A DNA stretch of 64,000 nt from Larix kaempferi (GCA_027924585.1 BSBM01000809.1:7411001-7475000); one strand, 5' to 3'. Shown: positions 47,351-60,029, numbered from the stretch's first letter. Translations and numbers: made by a program. The notes: generated by a model not told the origin, from the letters alone.

Positions 47351-47640
47351 AAAGGGGGGAGGTCTGATATGTGACAGAAGTTATAAAAATAGATGTAGGA
47401 ACACTAAAGCTAATTGTTTCTAGGTTAGCTAAATGTTTTTTGGTTATAAAAACAAATGTAGGGATTGGAAGAAAGGGGGCAACGGAGAAGGCAGCACTAG
47501 TTGGGACAACTAGTGGATACCTTCAGACAACCTGCCTCTGTTTTGTATTTGATTTAACCCATTTTAGACTTTTCCTTGCTGTTTTTTTGTTTATATTATT
47601 ACTTCTCTTTGCCATATAGGCATTTCCATATTGAAGCAAA
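47351..47640 (+). repeat. Possible purine tract and LTR start
   Basis: AAAGGGGGGAGG is followed by TCTGATATGTGACAG, which would fit a polypurine tract and the start of a 3' LTR on the plus strand. No matching second LTR, target duplication or LTR end was found in the window. It may be a truncated element. Confidence 0.35.
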
Positions 47641-48619
47641 TATAATAATTGTAATTTTTCTTGTGATGCCTGTGTCTCCTCCTTGGCAGACAGATCACTT
47701 CCACCCTCAACTTTTGCACTTATTATATATTTATATAGCAAAGTAATATATTTAACAAAGCTCTTTATAATATTAGAATGCCTTGTGACCTTTTCAACAT
47801 TATGAACAAGATCATTGGGTTGAATTCACTAATATACCAACCAGTGCAGTGTGCCATGAATTTTCCATTACAATGTTAGTTTTCTTTACAGTTTGATGTA
47901 AATGACCAAGAAATTCTAAAATCTTGCATTCTCTATGAAATGCAAAAGTTCTATGATTTCAAGTTTCAATTGTACGTACAATGAAGGAACGTAAAGTAAT
48001 TAATCTCTTGATCCCACGTGTCATTTGATCATATACAGATTATGACTTAACATCAAAGGAGTTCTGTGCAAGATGCAATTTCAGCGGGCATCAACATAAC
48101 TTTGAATGATAATTAATAATAATGGACACATTCAAACAAAAGGAAAACTGCAAATAAGTTGTTCGCTTGGGTCTCAAAAGCTTGAGAAGAAGTAAAATAT
48201 ATCTCTGATTCCAGTAAATATTGTATTACGATTATTGTTGGAACTTGAAATAAGCAGCTTGCACTAAGGCAAAGTAACACACATATTGACAATAAAAACA
48301 ACCTTGATGGAGGATTGCTGCAATATTTGTTATTAATACCAGGAACAAACAATATTGTTATTGAATGCAATATCAAACATAATCATTGAGGAGAATACTA
48401 TGTGCAAAAAGGGAAAATGATTTATAATAATGCAACACAGAAATCTTCAGGATTGTTGTATTAAACATACTACAAAGTAATTGCAAGCTAGGAATACAAG
48501 GTAGATTGGCTTGATCTCAACTAAAGCTGAAATTTGTATGCTATGTTAGCCACTAATGGCAGGCATTATCCATTCAGACCTTCAGACTTCTGACTATTAT
48601 TGTAATATGAATTGCAAGT
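47641..48619. other. Spacer downstream of kinase fragment
   Basis: I see no gene or repeat here. It would be the 3' flank of the minus-strand kinase fragment that ends at 48620. Confidence 0.35.
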
Positions 48620-49864
48620 TTAACAACCTTCTATACAAAAAGAACTTTGATCACTCGACAAAGCTGCATCGTTTATAGGCGCACTTGCATGTCCCACAAG
48701 AGTAGATATACTCGGTCTTAGTTTGATCAAAGTGGTTGTATTTCCCACCAAATCTTCTTTAATGTTATCCAAGAGTGTTTCCACATCTCTCATGGTCAGT
48801 CGATTTTGAGGAGAATCATATGAACATATCAAACTGACACTTAGTAAAGAAAATAGACATTTGAATGCATTATTTTCTTCAAAGTTATCTTCATTTAGCT
48901 CACTCAAAAGACTCTCGTCAATTATCCCATCCACTCTATTACGATATGCCATCTTCACCCACTTGTGCAAGTTCAAATTTCCAACAAACATGTCATTAGT
49001 GGGTCTCTTTATAGTAAGCATTTCCAATAACAAAATGCCATAGGCCCATAACTATAGATATCTCCTTGGGTGGAAATAACCTCACCCAGTCCATACTCTG
49101 CATTCAAGTAAACTCTTATCAAATTTTACTCAACGAATCCATAGAAAAATTTTAATGAAAAGAGGACAAGTAAAAGTAAAAGTGATGATTTAGAAAGTCA
49201 TACCGGGGGCAATGTAGCCCATAGAACCTTTCAGAACAAGTGTTGATGTAAGTGAATTTGGAGAGGCTACACTAATCAATATTGCTATGCCGAAATTTGT
49301 TACATGGCTAGTCATGTCTTCATCTAGAAGAACATTGCTAGGCTTTATGTCACAACGAACTACTTGATGTGAAGAGTCATGATGAAGATATTCTATAGCA
49401 TGGGACACATCAATGACAATGTCTAGTCTTCTTTTCAAGCCCAATTCACACACTACACCCACATCATTGTTGACATCTCTACGAGGATACAAATGGTTTT
49501 CTAAGGTCCCATTAGACATAAACTCAAACACTAAACCTTTGAAATGGAGGTTTGAACATGAGATTATGATCCTCGCAAGATTTCTATGTCGAACCTTTTG
49601 TAAGACATTACACTCTGCTTTGAAACTCTTTTCACCTTGATTATTCTGCAAATTGAAAACCTTCACGGCAACAAGTATGCCACCATTCAAAACTCCTTTG
49701 TAAACTGATCCAAAACTACCCCTTCCTAGCAAGTTGGCCTCAATAAATCCATTGGTTGCTATGGAAAGTTCTTGATATGAGATTCTTGGATGCTCCGATT
49801 TTTGGAAAATACCTTGTGAGAAATCAAAGCTTTTCATATGAAAATTCCCTTTCCAGAAGAACAA
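48620..49864 (-). pseudogene. LRR receptor kinase, kinase-domain fragment
   Basis: The kinase runs from ISYQELSIATNGF through the Gly loop LGRGSFGSVYKG and the lysine in VAVKVFNL to GSMGYIAP at the end of exon 1 (49204). An intron with GT at 49203-49202 and AG before 49097 splits a Glu codon, and exon 2 ends at 48620. The catalytic loop reads RCDIKPSNVLLDED, a non-RD form, but DFG is changed to NFG, so the metal-binding Asp is lost. An 8-bp insertion near 49050 (TATGG partly repeated) shifts the frame. There is no LRR part or membrane segment upstream. It is a dead fragment of a class XII-type receptor kinase. Confidence 0.9.
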
Positions 49865-49890
49865 TAAAAGGTATTCCAGTCCTTAGTGCT

Positions 49891-50007
49891 CAATGAGTTA
49901 TGGGTATATAAAGAGTTTGCTCATACCAGCTTCACAGCAGTATAGCCATAACTAGGCAGCTGTTCAAAATATTTGTTCAACAGTATTGACAGACTCTGCC
50001 ACCTCAG
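49891..50007 (-). repeat. Inverted repeat copy 2 (pairs with 44593-44715)
   Basis: This lies just upstream of the kinase fragment on the minus strand and matches 44593-44715 in reverse. It contains TTTATATACCCATAAC on the minus strand, but there is no sign that it acts as a promoter. It may be intron or juxtamembrane-region sequence of the original gene that was copied. Confidence 0.88.
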
Positions 50008-50230
50008 AGCATCAAAAACCCTACGACAGTCACTTAAGAAATCAGAGCTGAGTTATATCTTCAAGATACCAAAACAATGAAGGCTAGGCTTTTATTTATA
50101 GGCTCCTAATGGTCTTCTAGAAGGTTCTCCTTCTAATTTGTCATTGAGATTAGGGTTTACTCAAAAAGGTCAAGACATCACACACTTTAGGAGGATTACT
50201 AAAATAAAAATATAGCTTAGGAGAGGGTAC
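50008..50230. other. Flank of the large LTR element
   Basis: This short stretch joins the kinase region to the large LTR element and ends in its left target duplication, GGTAC (50226-50230). No gene is seen. Confidence 0.5.
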
Positions 50231-53200
50231 TTTTGCCGCCTGGTTCCACACCTGGGGAAAACGCAACAGAAGTCTTCAAGCTGCTGGTGTGGCCTTGGGG
50301 GCAAGTCAGAGTCAAGTGTTGTCACTTGGGACTCGACTCCTCTGTCTAGGATTTCCTAGCGAGGCCTAGGGGGGTGGACCCTAAGAATGAAAACAAAACT
50401 AAGGCGTCTAATCTAGGAGTTAGAAAAATATTTTTTATAGCCAAGACAAAGCAGCATATACTTTTGTAAATCAAAGCAATCATTTATGAATACATCATTT
50501 GCTCTCATTCATTATCATTATCATTCATTTGCATCATAATAGCATGAAATAACATTAATATAGACCAGTGCCTTGTAATGGAGTCAAATAAATGCATGAG
50601 CAGAAAAGTAAATGTAGTGCGAATGTTCTTGGTGTATTTTAAGAGTAATGTGAAAGTGATCTTTTTATTATGGCAGGTGGGTTCCCAATATACTCAAGGT
50701 ACGGGGGAACATGTCCGGAATTTTGATGCGTTGCTTCCCTCTTAGGCTTGGGCTGAATCGGAGTCTCAAGGAGGTGTTCAGATGTTGTACCAACGAGGGC
50801 AATCCTAACGGTATCTAAGAGGTCACTACTCAGTTTTGTCCCAAGCCTTCTGAGAAATTTTCCCACGACAACAAAATGTTCGTGATGTGCCGGATTTTCA
50901 CATAAAGGGTTTTTTATTTGGGGCAGTGTTAGCTCCTATTACTAGTCATCTCCCCCTTTCTGATGTGTACCAACTGGATCAGACTGAGCTGCAAGTCGGC
51001 CACAGAGCATACGGGAGAAGACCTTGGTATTTTTTAGAAAAAATTTATGAACCAAAATTTTATCTTTTTTAAACCCCAGGAGTCTCTTTTCAGGCACGTA
51101 CTCGGGCAAGCCCTTGTATAGAAACCCTACTTCAGGAAAGCACGAGGGGTGTGTTGAGTTTGTAAAAAAAATGATAAAACTACGTTTTGAGTGAACTTGT
51201 GGCCTACCAATGGAACGGACCAACAAGGTTGATTTTAATCCTAGTTTGATTTTATTTGTTGCAGAAAAAGAAATCTAAACTAAAAAATTGCAAACCACGA
51301 AATTTGAGTCGACACAGTTTTCCCCCCTGGGGGGTTGGGGTGTGGGCGCTTGGTTTAGCCCACTTGCTCTCGTTTGATTCTTTAGTTACAATATGATAGA
51401 AATTCCCTAGTCTTAAATCGACTTAGTGGCTTACAAAATAGAAGAGAAAAAGTGACCGGTTCAGGAAATTTTCGAACTAGATGCTCCGGATGGCCTGGAT
51501 CCTCGAAAATTGGCCAGCAATTCTCTCTACCTGCTCTTTAAATGCTGCAAACCAGCAAGCAATAGATCAGTAAAGATGCCCAAAAACACTTTAAGAGTGT
51601 CTTTGGAACACCTCCCTAAAACCCAGAAAAAGCTATGTTAAACTTCTAAGTTAAAATGACCGAAAATAACCAAGCAAAACAAGCTATGGGGCTTATCTAC
51701 TTGGGATCTTTGCTAGCTTTTAATGGCTGCAAATTATAAGCTCTTCAAACAGCTAGATAAAACTTTTATAACCAAAAAGTACTACTTATTCAATTTATTT
51801 GAAGTATGCATGAAAATTCTGACTTTCGGAAGTAGTAAGCTAAAGTTAGATCTAAATTTAGATATGACTTTGAGAACACATAAGATCCAAACACAAATCA
51901 GATCTACTTAAGATATTTAAAGAGAGACAAGATCTGATAAAAGCAAACCAAAGTGACCAAGAGAGTTTTCTTGATTTTTTCAAACTTTGCTGAGAAGGAT
52001 GAGGGAAACAGAATGGTTCTCCGAAATTGAAGACTTTGAAACTTAGAAGTGGGACACCGAGGGTAAGATCCACCAAAGCATGCACAGATGAGAAGAACAA
52101 GAGCAAGCAAGCTATCTTTTCATCCACCTGTCAACCTGTAGCTAGCAAAACACTTGCAAAGCACCCATCAACTAGAAATGCATTGGGTCAGAAATCAAAA
52201 TAACATGCACATAAACAAATGATACACATTCATTTTTAAATCTCTAACACAATGACAAATAGAGAACTAATTAAATCAAACAAGAATAATTAGCTATCCT
52301 CACAAAACTGTTACCAGTCCTTCAAGTGAGCTTAGTTGATGGCTGAAAAATTACTTGAAACACATATTGCTCTTGCCACAAATCACCTCATACAAAGAGA
52401 TCATGGAACCACTCACAAAGCACAAAACCAATGGACCTCCAAAGTCTTTTATTCATTAAACAAATAGCATAAGCTTGTACAATTTCTGCTCCTCTTCCAA
52501 CTAGTGAGAATGAGAGAAGAGCTTGCAATATATAGAAAAAAGGAGGAAGGGCGCACTTGTTTGAGGGAGTGAGTGGTGGAATAGATGGTGGAGAGATATG
52601 GGCTGCCCATCCCCTAATCTAGCTGCCCAAGACAATAAGCAATCAGCTAAATATTAGCTCGTGTCACAGCCCATGTATTGGGCTACCATATCCCCCAAAT
52701 CGTGGGCATCTCCACTCTCCAAATGCACCCCTCACAAGCAAATGCGCCCCTCACACATGGGCACAAGTTTCTCCACAAATGGGGCTGCCCAAACACTAAG
52801 CAATCAGCCCAAATCACTCCTAGATGAGTGTTGATCCAAAACTGACCTATCATTACTCCAAAAAATTATTAATTTTTTAAAGTCATTTTTCACTTTTTAC
52901 AATTTTTTATGACTTTTTTTTGGGCTTTTTTTACTTTTTTGGATTTTGGCAAAAATTGAAGCACCCAAACATTAGGAAAAGTGGGTTTAGAGGTTAAGGG
53001 GGTGCTCTAAGTTAGAAAATGAGCACCCCTAAGGAAAAAAAGACCTCCAGACACCACTTCTAGGTCATTTACAAATTTTTTAATTGAACCATTAAAAAAT
53101 GGCCCAATTTACGGAAAATATAAACTTTGCCGAAAATTAAAAAACAACCTAGGGGGACTTAGCACATGTCCATATGACTCAAAAACAACGCCTAGCATGT

Positions 53201-53576
53201 TCATATACATTGACCCATAGACTTTAACAACCCCCTAAGGCCCGTCAGCCTCCCTAGGCATTCCAGCTTTGGAGGAGCAGGAGAAAGACCCAAAAATTAT
53301 GTTATGCACTAATGCAAGACATAATAACTAGGTGAAAAAGCTTCTTGGAATACCTGACTTAGCCAAAAATTCTTAGGAAACCAAGTCGTTTACAAAACAC
53401 CATGCTAGTTCGTTTTATTACAAACCTCGCAGGGCCATGGACACGTGGGAAAAAAAATAAAACGGGGCCCTTTTAAAAAGCCAGCTAGACATCAAATCAT
53501 CAAAAATGAACATGTAACATGTTCAATTCTGCCCGCTCGCTTGATAATCCAACTAAGTACAACATAGCTGGCAACA
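50231..53576 (-). repeat. 3' LTR of the large element
   Basis: It ends GGCAACA and starts TTTTGCC, where the other LTR has TGTTGCC, so the terminal dinucleotide has mutated. A minus-strand TATA-like CTATATATT sits near 52530. Several short frames in the LTR recur in the other copy but have no recognised domain. The adjoining inner sequence has only a weak purine tract (GGAGCCAGA on the minus strand). Confidence 0.93.
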
Positions 53577-53873
53577 TCTGGCTCCAACTGTGGGACGTGT
53601 GCTCGATCTGGTCTTCAAGCAAGGAGAGCATACGAGAACACCAGAATCTCCGGTTTCTATGACTTGTAAAAACATCTCAGCTTGACAATAAAACCTTTCA
53701 GTAACACAAGTTCTTATAAGAGGCAAATGAACCATAAGTTGCATTATTCAAAAACTAAAAATTGACTAATGAAAAATTCTAAGTACATAAAAAGAAAGTA
53801 TTGAAAAAGAAATGTTGAAAGTAAATGCTCACTTGATGAGCTTATTTTCCTACTCTAAGCATATAATAAAATG

Positions 53874-55559
53874 CTAAGTAAAATGATAAATCCAATGCAA
53901 GCATCTTAACATTTTATCAATATAAAAACTTTTCAACTTGTGTTTGGTTACCAGCCAAAACAATGATACCTTATTTAGAAAATACAAACCTACATGATAA
54001 TTCTGGATTGGAGGATTGGATTGGTGATCATAGGCATATGACAGATCTTTGAAGTGTTTCCCCCAATGGTAAGTCCTCATGCAGGCCTCTTCTACCCATG
54101 ATTGGATAGAGCTGAGAAAAAAATCGGAATGATAAGGCAAACCAACTACCTCATCATATTGATCTGAAGGGCCCTTCTGAAAATAAACTTCTGTGAAAGT
54201 AGATGCCCCAAGCTGCTCCAAATCATAAGGAACCTCTGAACGTGCTGATGAAAGTTGAAACTGGCATTCCACTGATTGCATCATATCCAACTTTTCATTA
54301 TACTGTTGATCCAAATCCTCAATACTGATACTCATTAATGGCTCTAATTGATCATGAGAAGTATCAAAATTCCCCACGGTCTCAAAACCAACACTCCCTT
54401 TATTGGCTATATCATAGATGGGATTCTCAACAAGATTTTCAAGAGTCTCATAAATTGGATTTTCAATAGAAGTCAAACAGTCATCATTCCCATCTATGTC
54501 AGATATGAGAGAGTCTTCATTGTTGGCACCACATCCCTAGCTATACCCATTCTCATGTTCATAATAGTCATTCCTAGAAGGTTTGGTTTGAAAGATATTA
54601 AAAGGTATAAAGTTGTCCAAGACTTCAACAGTATGTGGAGAAAAAGGAGGAGTGTCATCATAAACCATACAAATTTCTTCACAAGTTTCTTTAGAGGCTT
54701 CTGCATTGGTTGCTTCCTGAGGAGAATCTGAAGTACAAACGTCACCATTTTCATTGAAGTAATCCTGAAATCCCAAATATTCAATGGCAAATTGAGGAAG
54801 CTCTTCTGAAAAATCTTCAATTGAAGACCCTTCATGAATTTCTTTGTCAACTTTTATAATGGCTTCATGTATAGGTAAATCAAGAATACATATGTGATCA
54901 TCTTCATAGATTTGAGAACACTCCATATTTTCAATGTTTTCAGCTATGGTGACAGGAGGATGGTTTTCAACAAAATCTTCAGCTAAGGGCGCTTCATGGA
55001 ACTATTCAATAGGGTCATGTTGAATCTCTTCTTTAAAGCCATGTTGTGCTATAGGGAGATCAACACGATTGATATAACTTAGAGGCACCTCCCAATAATT
55101 ATCATTCTCTGTCATGATGATACGAGAAAAGTTGGGGTATTCCTTATGATACTCAATCCAAAGTATGAACAAGAGAAAGTACCTTCTAAGGATCCTGTCC
55201 AAGTGCTCCATACTAGCTCCTTTATTATGCCATTGCCTTATAAATATTCTAAGGAGGCTCGAAAGAGAGTTAATACATTTATTTGGAAGCTCTTTAGAAT
55301 ACCATTGATAAACAGATCCCTGTAATGTACTAACAAACATCTCCATTATGTTATCCTCATATAAGACTTTGAAGTTATCCACAACTTTAAGAAAAGACAT
55401 GACATGTCAGGTTTCTACATCATCATCATCTCCCCAAAAGACCGACAGATAATCAGATACATCTTCACCATTATGATAATTAGGGAAACTAGGGATGCCT
55501 GAGAAGTCAATGGGAGGATGAGCATCGGAAATTTGCTCACTAGACTCTTTATTATCCAT
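53874..55559 (-). pseudogene. gag: Gag-like ORF with three in-frame stops
   Basis: From an ATG at 55559, one frame of about 560 codons reaches 53874 and is interrupted only by a TGA near 55403, a TAG at 55002 and a TAG near 54537; there is no frameshift. The N-terminal 180 residues read like plant Ty3 gag: LKVVDNFKVLYEDNIMEMF, STLQGSVYQWYSKELPNKC and LLRIFIRQWHNKGASMEHL. The rest is acidic and Ser/Glu-rich, with no zinc knuckle or enzyme motif. The C-terminus is unusually hydrophobic and basic. The last two thirds match nothing that I know. The product may have shaped particles or acted as a trans-mobilised gag. Confidence 0.75.
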
Positions 55560-55951
55560 TTTCAAAGATCAATAGCCTGCATCTGAAATGACCATGGGAT
55601 ATATCTGGTACTGAATTAGTGGAGTTGTCAAAAGGTGGAGCTGTCAAAAGGTGAGCTTTATAGATTTTACTGTAATGCATCAGGCTCATCTACACACAAA
55701 CAGTCTCAACAAACTATATAAGAAACAAGGGTTTTATCCCTTCAATGGAGTCGCTATGTGAGAATAAAAATATGCATATGAAATAATCTCACAAAGAATT
55801 CTATTTTGCTTTTCTTTGAACTTTTATAAAATGAAAAAAGGTTAGTGGAATCGCCAGATGAAAAATTAAAAATTTAATCTAAAGATTCATCAATCAAAGC
55901 AAAAACAAAAAGGAAAACTCAAAAGTTGTATTCCGGAAATAAAAAGACTTA

Positions 55952-55969
55952 TCCCCGGCAATGGCACCA
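55952..55969 (-). promoter_or_regulatory. Primer-binding site, tRNA-Asp
   Basis: The minus strand reads TGGTGCCATTGCCGGGGA, two changes from the Asp-tRNA complement TGGCGCCGTTGCCGGGGA. It starts three bases from the 5' LTR, as in Athila-type elements. Confidence 0.92.
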
Positions 55970-55972
55970 AAA

Positions 55973-58900
55973 TGTTGCCGCCTGGTTCCACACCTGGGGA
56001 AAACACAGCAGAAGTCTTCAAGTTGCTGGTGTGGCCTTGGGGGAAAGTCAAAGTCAAGTGCTGTCACTTGGGACTCGACTCCTTCGTCTACGCTTTCCTA
56101 GTGAAGCCAAGGGGGGTGGACCCTAAGAATGAAAACAAAACTAAGGCGTCTAATCTAGGAGTTAGAAAAATATTTTTTATAACCAAGACAAAGCAGCATA
56201 TACTTTTGTAAAGCAAAGCAATCATTTATCAATACATCATTTGCTCTCATTCATTATCATTATCATTCACTTGCATCATAATAGCATGAAATAACATTAA
56301 TATAGACCAGTGCCTTGTAATGGAGTCAAATAAATGCATGCGCAGAAAAGTAAATGTAGTGCGAATGTTCTTGGTGTATTTTAAGAGTAATGTGAAAGTG
56401 ATCTTTTTATTATGGCGGGTGGGTTCCCAATATACGCAAGGTACGGGGGAACATGTCCGGAATTTTGATGCGTGGCTTCCCTCTTAGGCTTGGGCTGAAT
56501 CGGAGTCTCAAGGAGGTGTTCAGATGCTGTACCAATGAGGGCAAGCCTAACAGTTTCCAAGAGGTCACTACTCAGTTTTGTCCCAATCCTTCTGAGAAAT
56601 TTCCCCACGACAACAAAATGTTCGTGATGTGCCGGATTTTCACATAAAGGGTTTTTTATTTGGGGTGGTGTTAGCTCCTATTACTAGTCATCTCCCCCTT
56701 TCTGATGTGTACCAACTGGATCAGACTGAGCTGCAAGTCGACCACAGAGCATACGGGAGAAGACCTTGGTATTTTTTAGAAAATTTTTATGAACCAAAAT
56801 TTTATCTTTTTTAAACCCCAGGAATCTCTTTTCAGGTACGTACTCAGGCAAGCACTTGTACAGAAACTCTACTTCAGGAAAGCACGAGGGGCATTTTGAG
56901 TTTGTAAAAAAAATGATAAAACTACGTTTTAAGTGAACTTGTGGCCCGCCAGTGGAATGGACCAACAAGGTTGATTTTAATCCTAGTTTGATTTTATTTG
57001 TTGCAGAAAAAGAAATCTAAACTAAAAAATTGAAAACCACGAAATTTGAGTCGACACAGTTTTCCCCCCTGGGGGGGTGGGGTGTGGGCGCTTGGTTTAG
57101 CCCACTTGCTCTCGTTTGATGCTTTAGTTACAATATGATAGAAATACCCCAGTCTTAAATCGACTTAGTGGCTTACAAAATAGAAGATAAAAAGTGATCG
57201 GTTCAGGAAATTTTCGAACTAGACGCTCCGGATGGCCTGGATCCTCGAAAATTGGCCAGCAATTCTCTCTACCTGCTCTTTAAATGATGCAAACCAGCAA
57301 GCAATAGATCAGTAAAGATGCCCAAAAACACTTTAAGAGTGTCTTTGGAACACCTCCCTAAAACCCAGAAAAAACTAAGTTAAACTTCTAAGTTAAAATG
57401 ACCGAAAATAACCAAGCAAAACAAGCTATGGGGCTTGTCTACTTGGGATCTTTGCTAGCTTTTAATGGCTACAAATTATAAGCTCTTCAAACAGCTAGAT
57501 AAAACTTTTACAACCCAAAAGTACTACTTATTCAATTTATTTGAAGTATGCATGAAAATTCTGACTTTCGGAAGTAGTAAGCTAAAGTTAGATCTAGATT
57601 TAGATATGACTTTGAGAACACATAAGATCCAAACACAAATCAGATCTACTTAAGATATTTAAAGAGAGACAAGATCTGAGAAAAACAAACCAAAGTGACC
57701 AAGAGAGTTTTGTTGATTTTTTCAAACTTTGCTGAGAAGGATGAAGGAAGCAAAATGGTTCTCCGAAATTGAAGACTTTGAAACTTAGAAGTGGGACACT
57801 GAGGGTAAGATCCACCAAAGCATGCACAGATGAGAAGAATGAGAGCAAGCAAGCTATCTTTTCATCCACCTGTCAACCTGTATCTAGCAAAACACTTGCA
57901 AAGCACCCATCAACTAGAAATGCATTGGGTCAGAAATCAAAATAACATGCACATAAACAAATGATACACATTCATTTTTAAATCTCTAACACAATGACAA
58001 ATAGAGAACTAATTAAATCAAACAAGAATAATTAGCTATCCTCACAAAAATGTTACCAGTCCTTCAAGTGAGCTTAGTTGATGGCTGAAAAATTACTTGA
58101 AACACATATTGCTCTTGCCACAAATCACCTCATACAAAGAGATCATGGAACTACTCACAAAGCACAACACCAATGGACCTCCAAAGTCGTTTATTCATTA
58201 AACAGATAGCATAAGCTTGTACAATTTCTGCTCCTCTTCCAACTAGTGAGAATGAGAGAAGAGCTTGCAATATATAGAAAAAAGGAGGAAGGGCGCACTT
58301 GTTTGAGGGAGTGAGTGGTGGAATAGATGGTGGAGAGATATGGGCTGCCCATCCCCTAATATAGCTGCCCAAAACAATAAGCAATCAGCTAAATATTAGC
58401 TCGTGTGACAGCCCATGTATTGGGCTGCCATATCCCCCAAATCGTGGGCATCTCCACTCTCCAAATGCGCCCCTCACAAGCAAATGTGCCCCACACATGG
58501 GCACAAGTTTCTCCACAAATGGGGCTGCCCAAACACTAAGCAATCAACCCAAATCACTCCTAGATGAGTGCTGATCCAAAACTGACCTATCATTACTCCA
58601 AAAAATTATTAATTTTTTAAAGTCATTTTTCACTTTTTCCAATTTTTTATGACTTTTTTTGGGGGTTTTTTGACTTTTTTGGATTTTGGCAAAAATTGAA
58701 GCACCCAAACATTAGGAAAAGTGGGTTTAGGGGTTAAGGGGGTGCTCTGAGTTAGAAAACGAGCACCCCTAAGGAAAAAAAGACCTCCAGACGCCACTTC
58801 CAGGTCATTTACAAAATTTTTAATTGAACCATTAAAAAATGGCCCAATTTACGGAAAATATAAACTTTGCCGAAAATTAAAAAACAACCTAGGGGGACTT

Positions 58901-59303
58901 AGCACATGTCCATATGACTCAAAAACAATGCCTAGCATGTTCATATATATTGACCCATAGACTTTAAGCCCGTCAGCCTCCCTAGGCATTCTAGCTTTGG
59001 AGGAGCAAGAGAAAAACCCAAAAATTATGTTATGCACTAATGCAAGACATAATAACTAGGTGAAAAAACTCCTTGGAATACCTGACTTAGCCAAAAAGTC
59101 CTAGGGAACCAAGTCTTTTACAAGACACCATGAAGTACATTTTATTACAAACCCCGCAGGGCCTTGGACACGTGGGAAAAAAAAAAAAACGGGGCCCTTT
59201 TAAAAGGCCAGCTGGACATCAAATCATAAAAAATGAACATGTAACATGTTCAACTCTGTCCGCTTGCTTGATAATCCAACTAAGTACAACTTAGCTGGCA
59301 ACA
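55973..59303 (-). repeat. 5' LTR of the large element
   Basis: The termini are TGTTGCCGCC and CTGGCAACA, perfect TGTTGCC/GGCAACA inverted ends. It matches 50231-53576 along its full length with small indels. The primer-binding site lies three bases inward. A minus-strand TATA-like sequence near 58272 is the likely promoter. Confidence 0.94.
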
Positions 59304-59720
59304 GGTACCAAGGACAAGGCCAAGGGTCAAGTTACCACACTCAAAGGGGAGCGCTAGCACATAGAACCAACAAGAGAGGGGTCGACACAAGATGAGGAAT
59401 GAGGGAAAAGGTATGCCTATTGATGTTGACAACCAAGCACTAATTCCTGTCTCAAGACCTTTAAGTAAAATCCTACAATATGTTGTCATCACAGGAAAGG
59501 AGCTTAAAGTAAGCTTCAAAATTTTTCCAACATCTTTGTAGCTCTTGTCAATTGTCATCGTGAAGAATCCCAAGCCACATCAACCATTTAGTGTGAGGCT
59601 ACCAATCATTCTAGAAAAAAAACCCTATAAGTCTCAAATGTTATATCATTTCATGGTGCATCAATAGGAGCTCACTGTTTCTTATTGCAACCTTGAGCAC
59701 TTGTATGTGATAAGAACCTA
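59304..59720. other. Host sequence between two LTR elements
   Basis: It starts with the right GGTAC duplication of the large element and ends with the left ACCTA duplication of the small one. A segment near 59391 (GATGAGGAATGAGGGAAAAG and on) recurs with few changes near 63317. A 97-codon minus-strand frame has no recognised domain. Confidence 0.4.
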
Positions 59721-59944
59721 TGCTATGAATATTATATGTATGTTAATTAAAGTTATTAATTATTAAGTGAAAGGGTGTAACCCTTCACTATACACGCTCA
59801 AGCCTATAAAAGCGAGCCTCATTGTGATTATTAATCATCCATTATCAAATATATTATCTATTTTTACTCCATATTTATGGCTTATCGTATATACCAGATC
59901 TTCTGGTAAAGTTATTTGTGTGAAGCAAATAATTATTTGCTGCA
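59721..59944 (+). repeat. 5' LTR of the compact element
   Basis: It starts TGCTATGAATATT and ends TTGCTGCA. CCTATAAAAGCGAGCC near 59810 is a good TATA box, which places the transcription start shortly after it. AATTATTAAG and AATTATTTGC blocks are shared exactly with the right LTR. Confidence 0.95.
59807..59818 (+). promoter_or_regulatory. LTR promoter TATA box
   Basis: CTATAAAAGCGA in the 5' LTR is a consensus-like plant TATA box. The same motif is present in the 3' LTR near 62660. It should drive the element RNA on the plus strand. Confidence 0.7.
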
Positions 59945-59946
59945 TT

Positions 59947-59959
59947 TGGTATTAGAGCC
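59947..59959 (+). promoter_or_regulatory. Primer-binding site, tRNA-iMet
   Basis: TGGTATTAGAGCC lies two bases after the 5' LTR and matches the iMet complement TGGTATCAGAGCC with one C-to-T change. Confidence 0.92.
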
Positions 59960-60029
59960 TCGTTGGCTAGATTCCGGCCTTTGGCCATTTTATCGGCTTT
60001 TAGCCTTTATTCCAGGGTTTCCCTGAACG

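Larger units (their letters stand above)
50231..59303 (-). mobile_element. Non-autonomous LTR element with 3.3-kb LTRs
   Basis: Direct repeats of 3346 bp (50231-53576) and 3331 bp (55973-59303) enclose only 2396 bp. The target duplication GGTAC is perfect (50226-50230 and 59304-59308). The primer-binding site on the minus strand sets the orientation. The interior encodes a gag-like frame and no protease, RT or integrase, so mobility would depend on another element with the same tRNA-Asp priming, probably Athila/Tat-like. LTRs longer than the interior resemble the plant LARD or TR-GAG non-autonomous classes. The LTRs look about 97 percent alike by eye. Confidence 0.94.

Noticed and set aside
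42171-49864. One functional receptor-kinase gene across the region
   Set aside because: The LRR and kinase parts lie on opposite strands, and both have frameshifts or lost catalytic residues.
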